NCBI RefSeq assembly: GCF_036002945.1
Contig: NZ_CP108530.1
Coordinates: 248,001-312,000 of the forward strand
From: Streptomyces sp. NBC_01224
GTDB taxonomy: Bacteria; Actinomycetota; Actinomycetes; Streptomycetales; Streptomycetaceae
DNA: 64,000 bases
Direction: 5' to 3'
A program made the position numbers and the translations under genes. Positions 8,666-17,942 of the stretch are shown piece after piece (within the stretch, counting starts at the first letter, position 1; the number at the start of each line of letters is the position of its first letter). The notes under the pieces are model-generated. The model made no database searches and was not told the DNA's origin. It worked only from the letters and a program-made list of their open reading frames with translations.

Positions 8666-9310
8666 ATGGTCAAGCAGGAACGTGCGGTGCGCACGAGGAA
8701 GTCGTTGATCGATGCCGCAGCCGCGGTGTTCGCGGAAGAGGGGTACGTGCCCTCCTCACTCGCGACGATCAGCAAGCGGGCAGGTGTCAGCAACGGGGCG
8801 CTGCACTTCCACTTCGAGAACAAGAAGGCGCTCGCCCATGCGGTCGAGGAAGCAGCCACCGACGTGATCCACGAGCTCGTCAAGCTCTCCGGTCACGCCG
8901 GGGCGAGCGCACTGCAGGCCCTCGTCGACGCGACGCACGGCCTGGTGGGCTGCCTTTTGCACGACATCGTCGTCCGGGCCGGCTTCGATCTCAGCTTCGA
9001 GCGCCCCCTGGGCACCGAAGCCGGTCTGGTGCGGACCTGGCACGGGTGGGTCGAGGAGACGCTGCGCCGCGCCGAGTCGGAGGGCCACCTGGCTCCCGGC
9101 GTGTCGCCGGACGACGCCGCGGCAGCGATCGTGGCGGCGACCGTGGGCTTCGACGTGCTGGCCGGAGACGATCCGCAATGGCTCGCCGAACGGCGGATCA
9201 TCGGGTTCTGGGAGTTGCTGCTGCCCGGAATCGCGACCGCGGACGTTCTGGTGTCCGCCCGCCCCCCAAAGCGGGTGAGGGACAAGCGCACGGGCCTCAT
9301 CGGGCCCTGA
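8666..9310 (+). CDS. Receptor-like TetR regulator (pseudo-receptor type)
   Basis: This 214-residue protein begins VKQERAVRTRKSLIDAAAAVF and has the HTH ISKRAGVSNGALHFHF, the same layout as the receptor at 3666. The ligand domain keeps a tryptophan in VRTWHGWVEETLRRA. Second receptor homologues in Streptomyces clusters are often pseudo-receptors that respond to antibiotics rather than butyrolactones (established for ScbR2/JadR2-type proteins). It follows the carboxyltransferase by 67 bp and may be cotranscribed. Which of the two TetR proteins binds the signal cannot be decided from sequence. Confidence 0.85.
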   Translation: MVKQERAVRTRKSLIDAAAAVFAEEGYVPSSLATISKRAGVSNGALHFHFENKKALAHAVEEAATDVIHELVKLSGHAGASALQALVDATHGLVGCLLHDIVVRAGFDLSFERPLGTEAGLVRTWHGWVEETLRRAESEGHLAPGVSPDDAAAAIVAATVGFDVLAGDDPQWLAERRIIGFWELLLPGIATADVLVSARPPKRVRDKRTGLIGP

Positions 9311-9316
9311 GGGTGC

Positions 9317-9353
9317 ACGGCCGGGCCGCATACGGAAGATGCGGCCCGGCCGT
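9317..9353 (+). terminator. Strong hairpin terminator after the second TetR gene
   Basis: Two perfect 15-bp arms (9317-9331 and 9339-9353) enclose a 7-base loop, beginning seven bases after the TetR stop. There is no long T-run, as is usual for Streptomyces terminators. The rest of the gap to 9713 shows no convincing gene; GAAAGGGGG just before 9714 supplies the next ribosome binding site. Confidence 0.75.
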
Positions 9354-9713
9354 TCTCCTGTGCGCGCCGTTCGGCGTGATCAGAAGGGCGGCTGACCATC
9401 GAGCGTGAGTGCGGTCCAGTGGGACTCAGGTGTTCTTCGACAGCGCGCTGCCACTGTGGTGCATGGCGGCAACGCCGCCCACGGCCCGTCCCCCTTCGTT
9501 CCCCCGTCAGGGGGGCGGGCTACGTCTCGCCCAGTAATTTCCGGCCGGCCAAGGGCCGCCGACACTTCTCCTGCATCCGTGTTCGCCTGAGGGCCGGTGG
9601 GGGAGCGCTTCAGGGACGCTGGGGAAATCTGACGCGCCGAGCGAGCGCCGCTACCGTGCTGAGCAGGGCGAAAACGTTTCGCTGTGTGAAAGGGGGTAGG
9701 GGCCCCGCCCCGG

Positions 9714-12700
9714 ATGCCGATGATCGACAGCCGTGCCACCGCCGAGCGCTTCGCCGATGGGTCGATGACCGTCGTCATCGACCCCGGGCAGACGCCCCCT
9801 CACGTGCCGCCCGTCCTGGAGATCCGGGGCCCGCTGGCCGTCGGCCGTGTCTCGGCGGCGCTCGACCACGTTGCCACGCGCGCGCCCGGCGGCGGCCCTT
9901 GGCGCCACAGGCTGCAAGAGCTCGGGCCCGACCACCACCTGCTGCACATCGAGCCGCAGACGGCCGCCGCGGCCCCCGGTGCCGCGCACGAGCGCCCCGG
10001 CATCTTCCCGGCCGGTCTCGTCGCCGACCTGCTCACCGCCCGCGGCGGACCCGCCGTTCCGCTCTCACCGGCCCAACTCGACCTGGTCCGGCGCGCCGAG
10101 GAGGCCCCCGGCCCCGGCCTCTTCAGGGTGCTGAACGCGGCCGAGCCGTTCGATCCGGCCGCGGTGAACGGCGCCCTGCGGGCCCTGGTCCGGGCGCACC
10201 CGCTGCTCGGTTCCCGTATCGACACGACGGAGGGCGGCGCCCTCCACACCGAGCCGCTCGAGTACGCGGCCGAGTGCGTGGTCCTCACCGACGTCGCGCG
10301 CGCCCGCGAGCACGAGGCCGTCACCGCGGCGGCCCGCCGCCTGGACCCCGCCACCGGCGTCACACTGTGTGCACTGCTGCTGCGCAAGCGGCGCAGGCTC
10401 GTGGTGGTGGCCCACGAACTCGTCGCCGACCAGCTCTCGCTGGACATCCTCATGGCCGATCTCCGCGCCTCGCTTGCCCGGCCCGGCGAGGAACCCCCGG
10501 CCGAACACGTGCGGTACACGGACTGGAGCGCCGCGCTGCCCGTGGTGGCCACCGACCCCCGGGAGACCGATCGCTGGCGCGCCGTCGCCGAGGGCCGTGC
10601 GGCCGCCCGCGCGCCCCGCCCGCGCGCCCCGCTGCCGGACAGCGACCCGCACCGCCACCCCGGCTTCGTCCTGGGCCGTGCGGCCACCGGGCGGCTGACC
10701 GGAGCCGTGCCCCGGCACTTTGGCCTCACAGCTGCCCAACTGCTCATCGGCGCCATGGGGTTGGCCCTGATCCGGTGGCGCGGTACCCAGCCCGCCTCCT
10801 TCGACGTGTGCCTCGACGGACGGCAGGGCGGCCCTGCTCTCGCCCGGACGGTCGGACCGCTCGTCGAGACCGAGCCGGTTCTGCTCGACGGCGGGGACGA
10901 GGAGAACGCGCGCCAGTTCATCGCCCGGCTCGCCTCGGGCCTCGGCGACCTGGGACGCGGCGCGTTCGGCGCGTGCCGTGAGCACGCCCCCGATCCGGCG
11001 CTGCGGCTCGCGCTGCGCGAACCCGTGCCGGTGCTGGTGCGTTTCACCCCGGCCGCGCACGTGCGCGCGACCCGACAGCCGCAGCGCGGCGCCGTCGCGT
11101 ACGCGCTGGACGTCGACGCGCGGATCCGCGGCGGTCGCCTGTGCGTCGGGCTCGACCGGCTGCCCGCCGTCCGCGACGGCGTCACCGCGGAGTCCGCCGA
11201 CCAGCTCCTGGCCGTACTGCGGGACGTCCTGGACGAGTTGGCGGGCGGTGCCGGCGTGCCGCACACCACGACGAGCACCGTCGCCCCCAGCCCGGTGCAG
11301 CGCGAACTGCTGGCCGACGCCGACGCGCACCCCGGGACCGGACGGCAGATCGAACAGCTCAGCTGGATCTGGCACGGGCCCCTGGACGTCGCCCGGTTCA
11401 CCGCTGCGTGGCAGTCCGTCTTCGACCGCGAGGCCGTCCTGCGGTCCGCGTTCGACCACGGCCCTGACTCCATGATCACCATCCACGACCGGATCGTGCC
11501 GGAGGTGGTGCGGATGACGCACGCCGGCGTCCGGCCCGACGCCGTCGTGGACGACCGGCGGCGCGGGCTCGATCCGCGCTCCCCGGGGCCGTTGCGGATC
11601 ACGCTGCTCGATGTCCCCGGGGACGACGGCACGGCCGAGCGGGCCACGCGGGTGCTGCTCACGTACCACCTGGCGTTGCTCGACACCTGGAGTGTGCGCC
11701 TGCTCGTGGCGGCGTTCTGCCGCGCCTATCTGGCGGACGGCCCGCTGCCGGGCGGAGACCGGCGTCCGGACGTACGCGACTACGCGCACTGGATCGAGGC
11801 TCAGGACCTCACCGCCGCGGGGGACTTCTGGCTGCGCTCCGCGCTCCGGCCCGCGGCCGCGGTGTCGCCCCACGTCACCGCGTCGCCCGTCGCCCGGGGG
11901 ACCGGTTCCGGGCGGGCGCGGGTGCGGCTCACCGCCTCCGAGACCGCCCGCCTCGACGCGTGGGCCGCCCGGTGGGGCGCCACGGATAGCGGCGCGCTGC
12001 AGGCCGCCTGGGCGCTGCTGCTGTATCGGGCCGCCGGAGCGGACGGTTCGATGCCGGTGCGGTTCAGCGTGGCGGTCTCCGGGCGGGGCATCCCGCTGGA
12101 GGGCGTGGAGCTCCTGCCCGGGGCCCTGCGCAACTCGCTGCCCGTCTCGGTCGAGGTGGACCCCGCCGCCACCGTGCCCGACCTGTTGGCCGCCCTGCGT
12201 GACCAGGCCATCGACGTGTCGTCGTACGAGTGGGTCTCGTCCGGTCAGATCCACGGCTGGAGCGGTGTGGTGCCGGACGGGTCTCCCGGGCACGAGCGGA
12301 CCACCGAGAGTCTGCTCGTCTTCGAGAGCGGCCTGGACCCGCTGCGGCGGTTCGAGCCCTCGTTCGCCGCGAACGGCATCCGCATGGAGTTCTCCGAGAC
12401 CACGGTCGCCGCGAGCGCCTTCCCCGTCACCCTCGCCTCACGCCGCGACGGGGCCGGCGGCCTGGTGCTGTCCGTGATCCACGACGGTGCCCGGCTGGCG
12501 GACGGCACCGGTCTGCTGGCCGACTGCGCCGACATGCTGCGGGAATTGCCCTACGAGGCCGACGAGTCGACGCCCATTGCCGCGCTACTCGACAAGCTGA
12601 CGGTCACGGGGGCGGCCCGGCCCCCGTTCCTGACGCTACGTCAGGGAGATGGCGGGATCATCTGTCTGGTGCCCTCGCCGGACGTTCCCCGGGCCTGGTA

Positions 12701-12995
12701 CGCCCGGCTGGCCCGGCGGTACGCGGGGCCGGAGACGGTGATCCTGCTGCGGTTCTCGCCGGAGGGGCCCCGGGTCTGGCCCGGGGCGCTGCGCGCCCTG
12801 GGCGAAGCGGCGCCCCTGCTGCTCGTCGCCTTCTCGGGCGGCGGGGCGGACGCCTACGAGACGGCCCGCCGCCTCGCGGCGGACGGATGCCGCACCCGCA
12901 CGGTCGTGCTGACGGCCGGTACCAGTACCGACGAGGCGGTGGGCGATCTGGCGCGCCTGCTGGGCGAGGCGGACCGGCAGCCCGGCGACACCTGA
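9714..12995 (+). CDS. Free-standing double condensation-domain protein with thioesterase-like tail
   Basis: This 1093-residue protein has two NRPS condensation-like regions (about residues 110-510 and 520-945) and a short thioesterase-like segment (about 970-1085). There is no adenylation or carrier domain. The HHxxxDG motif is degenerate twice: HELVADQ at 234-240 and HLALLDT at 652-658. In both, the catalytic second His is replaced (Glu, Leu) while the Asp remains. The tail has AFSGGGADAYETARRL, in the place of the GxSxG nucleophile elbow. It could be a scaffold, an acyl-transfer enzyme of altered chemistry, or an ester-forming enzyme. No close relative of this architecture is recognised. 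It opens the biosynthetic block and starts 400 bp after a strong terminator. Confidence 0.7.
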   Translation: MPMIDSRATAERFADGSMTVVIDPGQTPPHVPPVLEIRGPLAVGRVSAALDHVATRAPGGGPWRHRLQELGPDHHLLHIEPQTAAAAPGAAHERPGIFPAGLVADLLTARGGPAVPLSPAQLDLVRRAEEAPGPGLFRVLNAAEPFDPAAVNGALRALVRAHPLLGSRIDTTEGGALHTEPLEYAAECVVLTDVARAREHEAVTAAARRLDPATGVTLCALLLRKRRRLVVVAHELVADQLSLDILMADLRASLARPGEEPPAEHVRYTDWSAALPVVATDPRETDRWRAVAEGRAAARAPRPRAPLPDSDPHRHPGFVLGRAATGRLTGAVPRHFGLTAAQLLIGAMGLALIRWRGTQPASFDVCLDGRQGGPALARTVGPLVETEPVLLDGGDEENARQFIARLASGLGDLGRGAFGACREHAPDPALRLALREPVPVLVRFTPAAHVRATRQPQRGAVAYALDVDARIRGGRLCVGLDRLPAVRDGVTAESADQLLAVLRDVLDELAGGAGVPHTTTSTVAPSPVQRELLADADAHPGTGRQIEQLSWIWHGPLDVARFTAAWQSVFDREAVLRSAFDHGPDSMITIHDRIVPEVVRMTHAGVRPDAVVDDRRRGLDPRSPGPLRITLLDVPGDDGTAERATRVLLTYHLALLDTWSVRLLVAAFCRAYLADGPLPGGDRRPDVRDYAHWIEAQDLTAAGDFWLRSALRPAAAVSPHVTASPVARGTGSGRARVRLTASETARLDAWAARWGATDSGALQAAWALLLYRAAGADGSMPVRFSVAVSGRGIPLEGVELLPGALRNSLPVSVEVDPAATVPDLLAALRDQAIDVSSYEWVSSGQIHGWSGVVPDGSPGHERTTESLLVFESGLDPLRRFEPSFAANGIRMEFSETTVAASAFPVTLASRRDGAGGLVLSVIHDGARLADGTGLLADCADMLRELPYEADESTPIAALLDKLTVTGAARPPFLTLRQGDGGIICLVPSPDVPRAWYARLARRYAGPETVILLRFSPEGPRVWPGALRALGEAAPLLLVAFSGGGADAYETARRLAADGCRTRTVVLTAGTSTDEAVGDLARLLGEADRQPGDT

Positions 12996-13194
12996 GCGAG
13001 ATGGCCTCGTCGCTCGGCTGCTGCAGGCCCGGACACCCCCAAAAACAAACCAAGTGGACGCTTTATCTGCACCTTCTCGTGCGGAGGAGCAGCAACCTTC
13101 CCCGTTTTCTTCTCGCTTGAATGTCCATGTTCGTCAGCTTAAGCGCATGATTGCTTCCACCTGGACGGCCCTCGAGGGAGCGTGGGGAACGATT

Positions 13195-13246
13195 AAAACA
13201 GCACGGCTGGTCTAGTATTGACAAACCAGTCGTGCTGTTTTTAACT
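13195..13246 (+). promoter_or_regulatory. Inverted-repeat operator with embedded promoter before SARP 1
   Basis: Arms 13195-13210 and 13226-13241 match at 15 of 16 positions (AAAACAGCACGGCTGG against CCAGTCGTGCTGTTTT). The spacer contains TTGACA at 13218-13223; 17 bases later TTAACT could be the -10. RNA polymerase would have to bind across the repeat, so a repressor on the arms would block it. The sequence does not match the AREs. It is the only recognisable signal between 12996 and 13317. Confidence 0.6.
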
Positions 13247-13317
13247 CAGCATACCGAGACAGGGTGTTGGACGGGCCTCGGGCGACTGATGACTCAGGCA
13301 CGAAGAGGGGAAACGGC

Positions 13318-14148
13318 GTGGACATCGAGGTACTGGGCACGTTGGCCGTCAGGGAGAACGGGGTCTCGGTGACACCGCGGGCGCCGAAGCCGCGGCAGGT
13401 GCTGACTCTGCTGGCGCTGCACGCCGACCAGGTCGTGCCCGTCGACTCGCTCATAGAGGAGCTCTGGGGCGACCGCCCGCCGCGCAGCGCGCGGACCACC
13501 CTGCAGACATACATACTACAGCTGCGCGAGATGATCGCGAGGGCTCTGGAGAAGGACCCGGAGGGCGCCCCGACGCGTACGCCGAAGGACATCCTCTCCA
13601 CCGCCCCGGGCGGCTATGTCCTCCACACCTCCGGCGGCTCCAGCGACATCCGGGAGTTCGACCGGCTCGCCGGGCTCGGCTACCGGGCCATGGACGCGGG
13701 CGACTTCCCTCGCGCGGCCCGCGAGTTGGGCGACGCCCTTGCGCTGTGGACCGGCTCGGCACTCGCCGATGTGCAGGCGGGGCCGCAGCTGGAGATGCAG
13801 ACCAGGCGCCTGGAGGAGACCCGGCTGTGCGCGCTCGACCAGCGCATCGAGGCCGACCTGCGGCTCGGCCGCCACCGTGAACTCCTCGGCGAGCTGACCG
13901 TCTTGGTCAGCCGCTACCGCACGCACGAGAACCTGCACGCCCAGTTCATGCTCGCCCTGCACCGCTCGGGGCGCCGCAGCGAGGCGCTCGACGTGTACCA
14001 GCAGCTGCGAGCAACTCTCGTACGCGAGCTGGGACTTGAACCCTCATCCGGACTGCGCCGACTGCAGCGGTCGATCCTGATGGCCCACCCGGAGCACATC
14101 ACGGAGACCGCCGGCGCCGATCGCGAGCGGCTGACCCGCGTGGGCTGA
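13318..14148 (+). CDS. SARP-family transcriptional activator 1
   Basis: The 276-residue protein has the standard SARP layout. An OmpR-like winged helix at residues 1-95 has VDIEVLGTLAVRENG, KPRQVLTLLALHADQVVP and the recognition-helix block RTTLQTYILQLR. A bacterial transcriptional-activator (BTA) domain follows, with LRLGRHRELLGEL, ENLHAQFMLALHRSGRRSEAL and ELGLEPSSGLRRLQ. SARPs bind heptameric repeats near -35 elements of biosynthetic operons and recruit RNA polymerase. The GTG at 13318 follows GAGGGG at good spacing and matches family length. It probably activates the downstream polyketide genes; its own promoter lies inside a strong inverted repeat. Confidence 0.92.
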   Translation: MDIEVLGTLAVRENGVSVTPRAPKPRQVLTLLALHADQVVPVDSLIEELWGDRPPRSARTTLQTYILQLREMIARALEKDPEGAPTRTPKDILSTAPGGYVLHTSGGSSDIREFDRLAGLGYRAMDAGDFPRAARELGDALALWTGSALADVQAGPQLEMQTRRLEETRLCALDQRIEADLRLGRHRELLGELTVLVSRYRTHENLHAQFMLALHRSGRRSEALDVYQQLRATLVRELGLEPSSGLRRLQRSILMAHPEHITETAGADRERLTRVG

Positions 14149-14318
14149 CGGCCGCCGCACCCGGGGTCCTGGGCCATGCGCGGCGGGTGCTCACTGCGGT
14201 GGGCGATGGTGTGCGGGCTCACCTCGTCGCCGGACCTGCTCCTCACCATGCTCGTACCGCCGGACGAAGCCCAGCCACCGGGAGAACCTCACCACACCCA
14301 GGACCATTGGAGCCCCCC

Positions 14319-15065
14319 ATGCCCCGTGAACCGCGGATCGTCCTCACGGCGGCACCCGCCGCCCACGATGCCGACGTGCTCGCCCAGATCGTGCGCATGC
14401 TCGCCGACGTACTGCGCATCAAGCCGGAGAAGATCGACCCGGAGCACACGTTCCGCACGTGCGAGGTCGACTCGCTGCTCGCCGTGGAGTACGTCGCCAC
14501 CGTCAACGCGCACTACGGCACCGCGATCGAGCCCGCCGCCCTCATCGACCATCCCACGCCACAACGCTTCGCCCGGTACGTGGCGCGCGAGACGGCGCTG
14601 GCACCGGCCTGCGCGATGCCCGCGCAGTCGGCCACGGTGCCGATGCCGTCCGTGGCGGCGTCCGCCCCCGCACCCGTCTCCGGCTCCCTCATACCCGCAC
14701 CGCCCGTCCTCGATATCCTGCGCGAGGAGATCGCCCGCATCCTGTGCTACGACCCGTGGGACGTCGACACCGACGAGCCCTTCTCCACTCTCGGCGTGGA
14801 CACCGAGCTTGCCGGGGAGTTCGTCTCCGTCATCAACCTCGTGTACGGGCTGCGCGAGCGCTCCGGCGTGCTGTACGACCACCCGAACCTCCGGGCGCTG
14901 GCCGCCCACATCGTCGCGCAGCTGCCCGTGGACGGACCCGACCCGGCCGCCGTGGCGCAGGCCGGGGCCGCCGGGCCGATGCCGCTGGAGGAGTTGCTCG
15001 ACGCGGTGCGCGAGGGGCGGGTCACCGTGGACCAGGCCCTCACCCTGCTGCCCCGTCAGGACTGA
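14319..15065 (+). CDS. Di-domain acyl carrier protein, second domain with Thr at the cofactor site
   Basis: The 248-residue protein contains two carrier domains. In the first (about 15-90) the pantetheine serine is Ser52 in CEVDSLLAVEY. In the second (about 130-202) the equivalent block is LGVDTELAGEF with Thr162 instead of Ser, so it probably cannot be loaded. A proline/alanine linker joins them, and the C terminus has an EELLDAVREGRVTVDQAL helix like a docking or mini-helical tail. The start ATG has GGAG six bases upstream. It lies between SARP 1 and a phosphopantetheinyl transferase and may hold the acyl group used by the condensation-like protein (inference). Confidence 0.78.
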   Translation: MPREPRIVLTAAPAAHDADVLAQIVRMLADVLRIKPEKIDPEHTFRTCEVDSLLAVEYVATVNAHYGTAIEPAALIDHPTPQRFARYVARETALAPACAMPAQSATVPMPSVAASAPAPVSGSLIPAPPVLDILREEIARILCYDPWDVDTDEPFSTLGVDTELAGEFVSVINLVYGLRERSGVLYDHPNLRALAAHIVAQLPVDGPDPAAVAQAGAAGPMPLEELLDAVREGRVTVDQALTLLPRQD

Positions 15066-15146
15066 GACGGCGGAGAACATGGGCCACAGCGACATACTCA
15101 TCCGATGCGAGACCGGCGTCACCGGCCGGGGGAGCGAGCCGGCCGC

Positions 15147-15977
15147 ATGACGCCTCCCGCACCGGTGGACCGGACCGAGCGGGTGCCGCGGACCGTGGCG
15201 CCCGTCAAACTGTGGTTCTGCCCCAACGAGGCGCTCGGCCCGAACATCGCCGCCGTTCTCGCGACGAACTGGCTGGACGAGGAGGAACAGGAGACCGCCG
15301 GGCGCTTCCTGTTCGACCGTGACCGGCGCCAGTATCTGGTGGCGCACGCGCTCGTCCGCCGGGTCCTGGCTCTGGAGAGCGGCATTCCCGAGGCGGAGGC
15401 CGTACTCTGGCGCTCGTCGCGAGGTCGGCCGTTCCTGCGCAAGCCCGCGGAAGGGCTGCCGCGCGGCGGCCGGGAGCTGGACTTCAACCTGTCGCACGCG
15501 GGCGGGTACAACCTGCTCGGCGTGGTGCGCCGCCATCGCATCGGCGTCGACGTGGAACGGCTCGACCGCGGAGACCGGGGCTTCGACGCCATCGTGGAGA
15601 GCTTCGCGCCGGAGGAGATCGCCTGGGTGGCCGAGGCCGCCCCGGGCCGGGCGCGCGACCGCAGGGTCTTGCGGCTGTGGACGCTGAAAGAGGCGTACGC
15701 CAAGGCGCGCGGCCTCGGCCTCGGGCTTCCCTTCGACTCCTTCGTGTTCACGCTCGCCGAGGACCGGGGCGTGCTCGCCTTCCAGCCGCCCGACGACGAG
15801 CCCCCGGGACGGTGGCGCTTCGCGGAGCTGGAGCCCGAACCCGGTGTGCTCGTTGCCGTCACCGTCATGACCGGCCCCGACGAGGACCCCGTCCTCTACC
15901 TGCACCACGGCTTCCCCTGGAGCCGGGAGGCACCGCGCCAACTGCGCCTGCCGCAGCCGGTCGGACCCCCCGGCTAG
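15147..15977 (+). CDS. Sfp-type 4'-phosphopantetheinyl transferase 1
   Basis: The 276-residue enzyme carries the Sfp-family motifs in order: a QYLVAHALVRRVLA region, ELDFNLSHAGGYNLLGV, IGVDVERLDRG with the metal-binding acidic residues, and LWTLKEAYAKARGLGL. It attaches phosphopantetheine from CoA to carrier proteins, and the carrier gene immediately upstream makes the di-ACP and ACP likely targets. The ATG at 15147 is the most upstream ATG in frame before the conserved region. A second family member lies at 30370-31200. The 273 bp up to SARP 2 show no further gene. Confidence 0.9.
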   Translation: MTPPAPVDRTERVPRTVAPVKLWFCPNEALGPNIAAVLATNWLDEEEQETAGRFLFDRDRRQYLVAHALVRRVLALESGIPEAEAVLWRSSRGRPFLRKPAEGLPRGGRELDFNLSHAGGYNLLGVVRRHRIGVDVERLDRGDRGFDAIVESFAPEEIAWVAEAAPGRARDRRVLRLWTLKEAYAKARGLGLGLPFDSFVFTLAEDRGVLAFQPPDDEPPGRWRFAELEPEPGVLVAVTVMTGPDEDPVLYLHHGFPWSREAPRQLRLPQPVGPPG

Positions 15978-16250
15978 AGCCCGCCCCCGCCGCACCCCAC
16001 GCCCCGGCGTGGCGCTGTTCCCATGACCGCGGGCGGGCCGTCGTACGCCCGGTGTGCCTGCCCCTGCGGGCGGTGCGGCCGGCCTCTGTCTCCCGGCACT
16101 CCTCCTTTTCGCCGCGCGTGCGACTAGCCGCTTTGGAGCGGTGCTTGAGCTGCGGTGGAGATACCGGGGGTGGCCGGGCGAACACGGCTAGCGTGCGACA
16201 CGCCGGTGGTTTCGAACCACCGCGGACTCGACCGGGTATGGGAGGAAGCC

Positions 16251-17072
16251 GTGCAGATTCAGGTTCTGGGCCCGTTGAGCGCCGACGTCAACGGGGTGTC
16301 CATCGTGCCGACCGCCAGCAAGCCGAGGCAGATCCTCGCGCTGTTGTCGTTCTATCCGGGCCGCGTCGTGCCCGTGTCCACGCTCATGGAGGAAATCTGG
16401 GTGAGCAACATGCCCCAGAGCGCGATGACCACGCTGCAGACGTACATCCTGCAGCTGCGCCGACGCCTCGGCACCGCGATGGGGCCCGACGCGCCCGACA
16501 CTGCCAAGGAGGTCCTCGCCACCCGACACGGCGGATACCTGCTGCAGGTACCCCCCGAGTGCGTGGACGTGCACCGGTACGAGCAGCTGGTCACCGGGGG
16601 GCAGGCCTCGTTCGAGGCGGGCGACGACGAGCGGGCCGCCGCACAGTTCCGCGAGGCGCTGGGGCTGTGGGAGGGCACCGCCCTGGTGGATGTGAGCACG
16701 GGGCCGATCCTGGAGATCGAGGTGATGCGCCTTGAGGAGAGCCGCCTCGTCACCGTCGAGCGCCGTATAGACGCCGACCTGCGGCTCGGCCGGCACTCCG
16801 AGGTCATCGCCGAGCTCGCGGACCTGATCGCCCGTCACCCCCAGCACGAGGGGCTGCACTCGCAGGCGATGGTGGCCCTGTACCGGTCGGGGCGCCAGGC
16901 CACCGCCCTGGACGTCTACCGCAAGCTGCGCCTGCGGCTCGTCGAGGACCTCGGCGTCGAGCCCTCGCCCCAGCTGCAGCGCCTGCACCAGGCGATGCTC
17001 GCCGTCGACCCGGCCCTCGACGTCAGCTGCGGACCACGTCGCGGCTCCACCTTCAACCTGTACGCGGCCTGA
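16251..17072 (+). CDS. SARP-family transcriptional activator 2
   Basis: This 273-residue protein parallels SARP 1: VQIQVLGPLSADVNG, KPRQILALLSFYPGRVVP and the TTLQTYILQLRRRLG recognition region, then a BTA domain with LRLGRHSEVIAEL, HEGLHSQAMVALYRSGRQ and DLGVEPSPQLQRLHQ. The GTG at 16251 is chosen for the GGGAGGAAG just upstream and for the typical length. Two SARPs within 3 kb suggest either a relay or control of different operons. It directly precedes the thioesterase and minimal polyketide synthase genes. Confidence 0.92.
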   Translation: MQIQVLGPLSADVNGVSIVPTASKPRQILALLSFYPGRVVPVSTLMEEIWVSNMPQSAMTTLQTYILQLRRRLGTAMGPDAPDTAKEVLATRHGGYLLQVPPECVDVHRYEQLVTGGQASFEAGDDERAAAQFREALGLWEGTALVDVSTGPILEIEVMRLEESRLVTVERRIDADLRLGRHSEVIAELADLIARHPQHEGLHSQAMVALYRSGRQATALDVYRKLRLRLVEDLGVEPSPQLQRLHQAMLAVDPALDVSCGPRRGSTFNLYAA

Positions 17073-17123
17073 GCCCGAACAACCCCGGACGAGGCCCAGT
17101 CACGCCCCCGAGGAGGACGCCGC

Positions 17124-17888
17124 ATGTCCGACGAACGGTCCCTGCCGATCCACTGCTTCGCGCACGCCGGGGCCGGCGTCTCCTCCTTCGCCGGCTGGAG
17201 CCGCGACCTCGGTCCCGGCGCGCGGACCGTGCCGCATCTGCTGCCCGGCCGCGACACCCGGCGCCGCGAGCCGCGCGTCACCGGGCGCGAGGCCCTGCTC
17301 ACCGACCTGCTGCGCCACTTCACCCAGGCCGACGACACCGGCACCCGGTCCGCCCCGTACCTGATCTACGGGCACAGCCTCGGCGCCCTGGTCGCCTACA
17401 CGATCAACCGGGCCCTACGCGAAGCAGGACTGCCCGCCCCCGCCCTGCTCGTCCTCGGCGCCTGCCCGCCGCCCGACGCGGCCCTGGGCCTGTCGGACGC
17501 CTGCCGGGCCCCGGACGAGGAACTGCTGCGCCTGCTCGGCGGGTTCGCGAACCTCCCGGGAGGCACGGAGCCCGGTGGCCTCTGGCACCGGGTCGTGATG
17601 CCCGTGCTCCGTGACGACCTGCTGCTCGCCGACGCCCTGCGCGCCGCCGCCCGCCGGCCGTCGCCCGCCGGGCCGCTCGACGTGCCGGTGCTGGCCGTCG
17701 CGGGCCAAAGCGACCCGCTGGCTCCGGCCGAGACGGTGGCGGGGTGGCGGCGCTGGACCACCGGCCCCTTCGCCCTGCGCACGGTGCCGGGCGACCACTT
17801 CTTCGTACGAGGCCGCGAACTGCCGCGCCTGATCGGGCGCGCGAGCCGGGCTGTGCGGCGCCTGGCGCCCGTCGCGGTCGACTATTGA
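17124..17888 (+). CDS. Type II thioesterase
   Basis: The 254-residue alpha/beta hydrolase has IHCFAHAGAGVSSFAGW near the N terminus, the nucleophile elbow IYGHSLGALVAY (Ser85), the acidic residue in VAGQSDPLAP and the catalytic His in PGDHFF. These are the family's catalytic triad positions. Such enzymes remove misprimed acyl groups from carrier proteins. The start has AGGAGGA upstream. It precedes the ketosynthase by 54 bp in the same orientation. Confidence 0.9.
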   Translation: MSDERSLPIHCFAHAGAGVSSFAGWSRDLGPGARTVPHLLPGRDTRRREPRVTGREALLTDLLRHFTQADDTGTRSAPYLIYGHSLGALVAYTINRALREAGLPAPALLVLGACPPPDAALGLSDACRAPDEELLRLLGGFANLPGGTEPGGLWHRVVMPVLRDDLLLADALRAAARRPSPAGPLDVPVLAVAGQSDPLAPAETVAGWRRWTTGPFALRTVPGDHFFVRGRELPRLIGRASRAVRRLAPVAVDY

Positions 17889-17942
17889 GCGCCCGAAAGG
17901 GCCCGCACAGGAACAGGAGCCGACTGACATGAGGGGCAACCG

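Noticed and set aside
6943..8883. 646-codon minus-strand frame opposite the carboxyltransferase
   Set aside because: Antisense artefact; the plus strand contains both carboxyltransferase signature regions.
9800..12293. Very long minus-strand frames opposite the condensation protein
   Set aside because: Arg/Ser/Pro- or Gly/Gln/Arg-rich with no domains. The plus strand carries recognisable condensation motifs.
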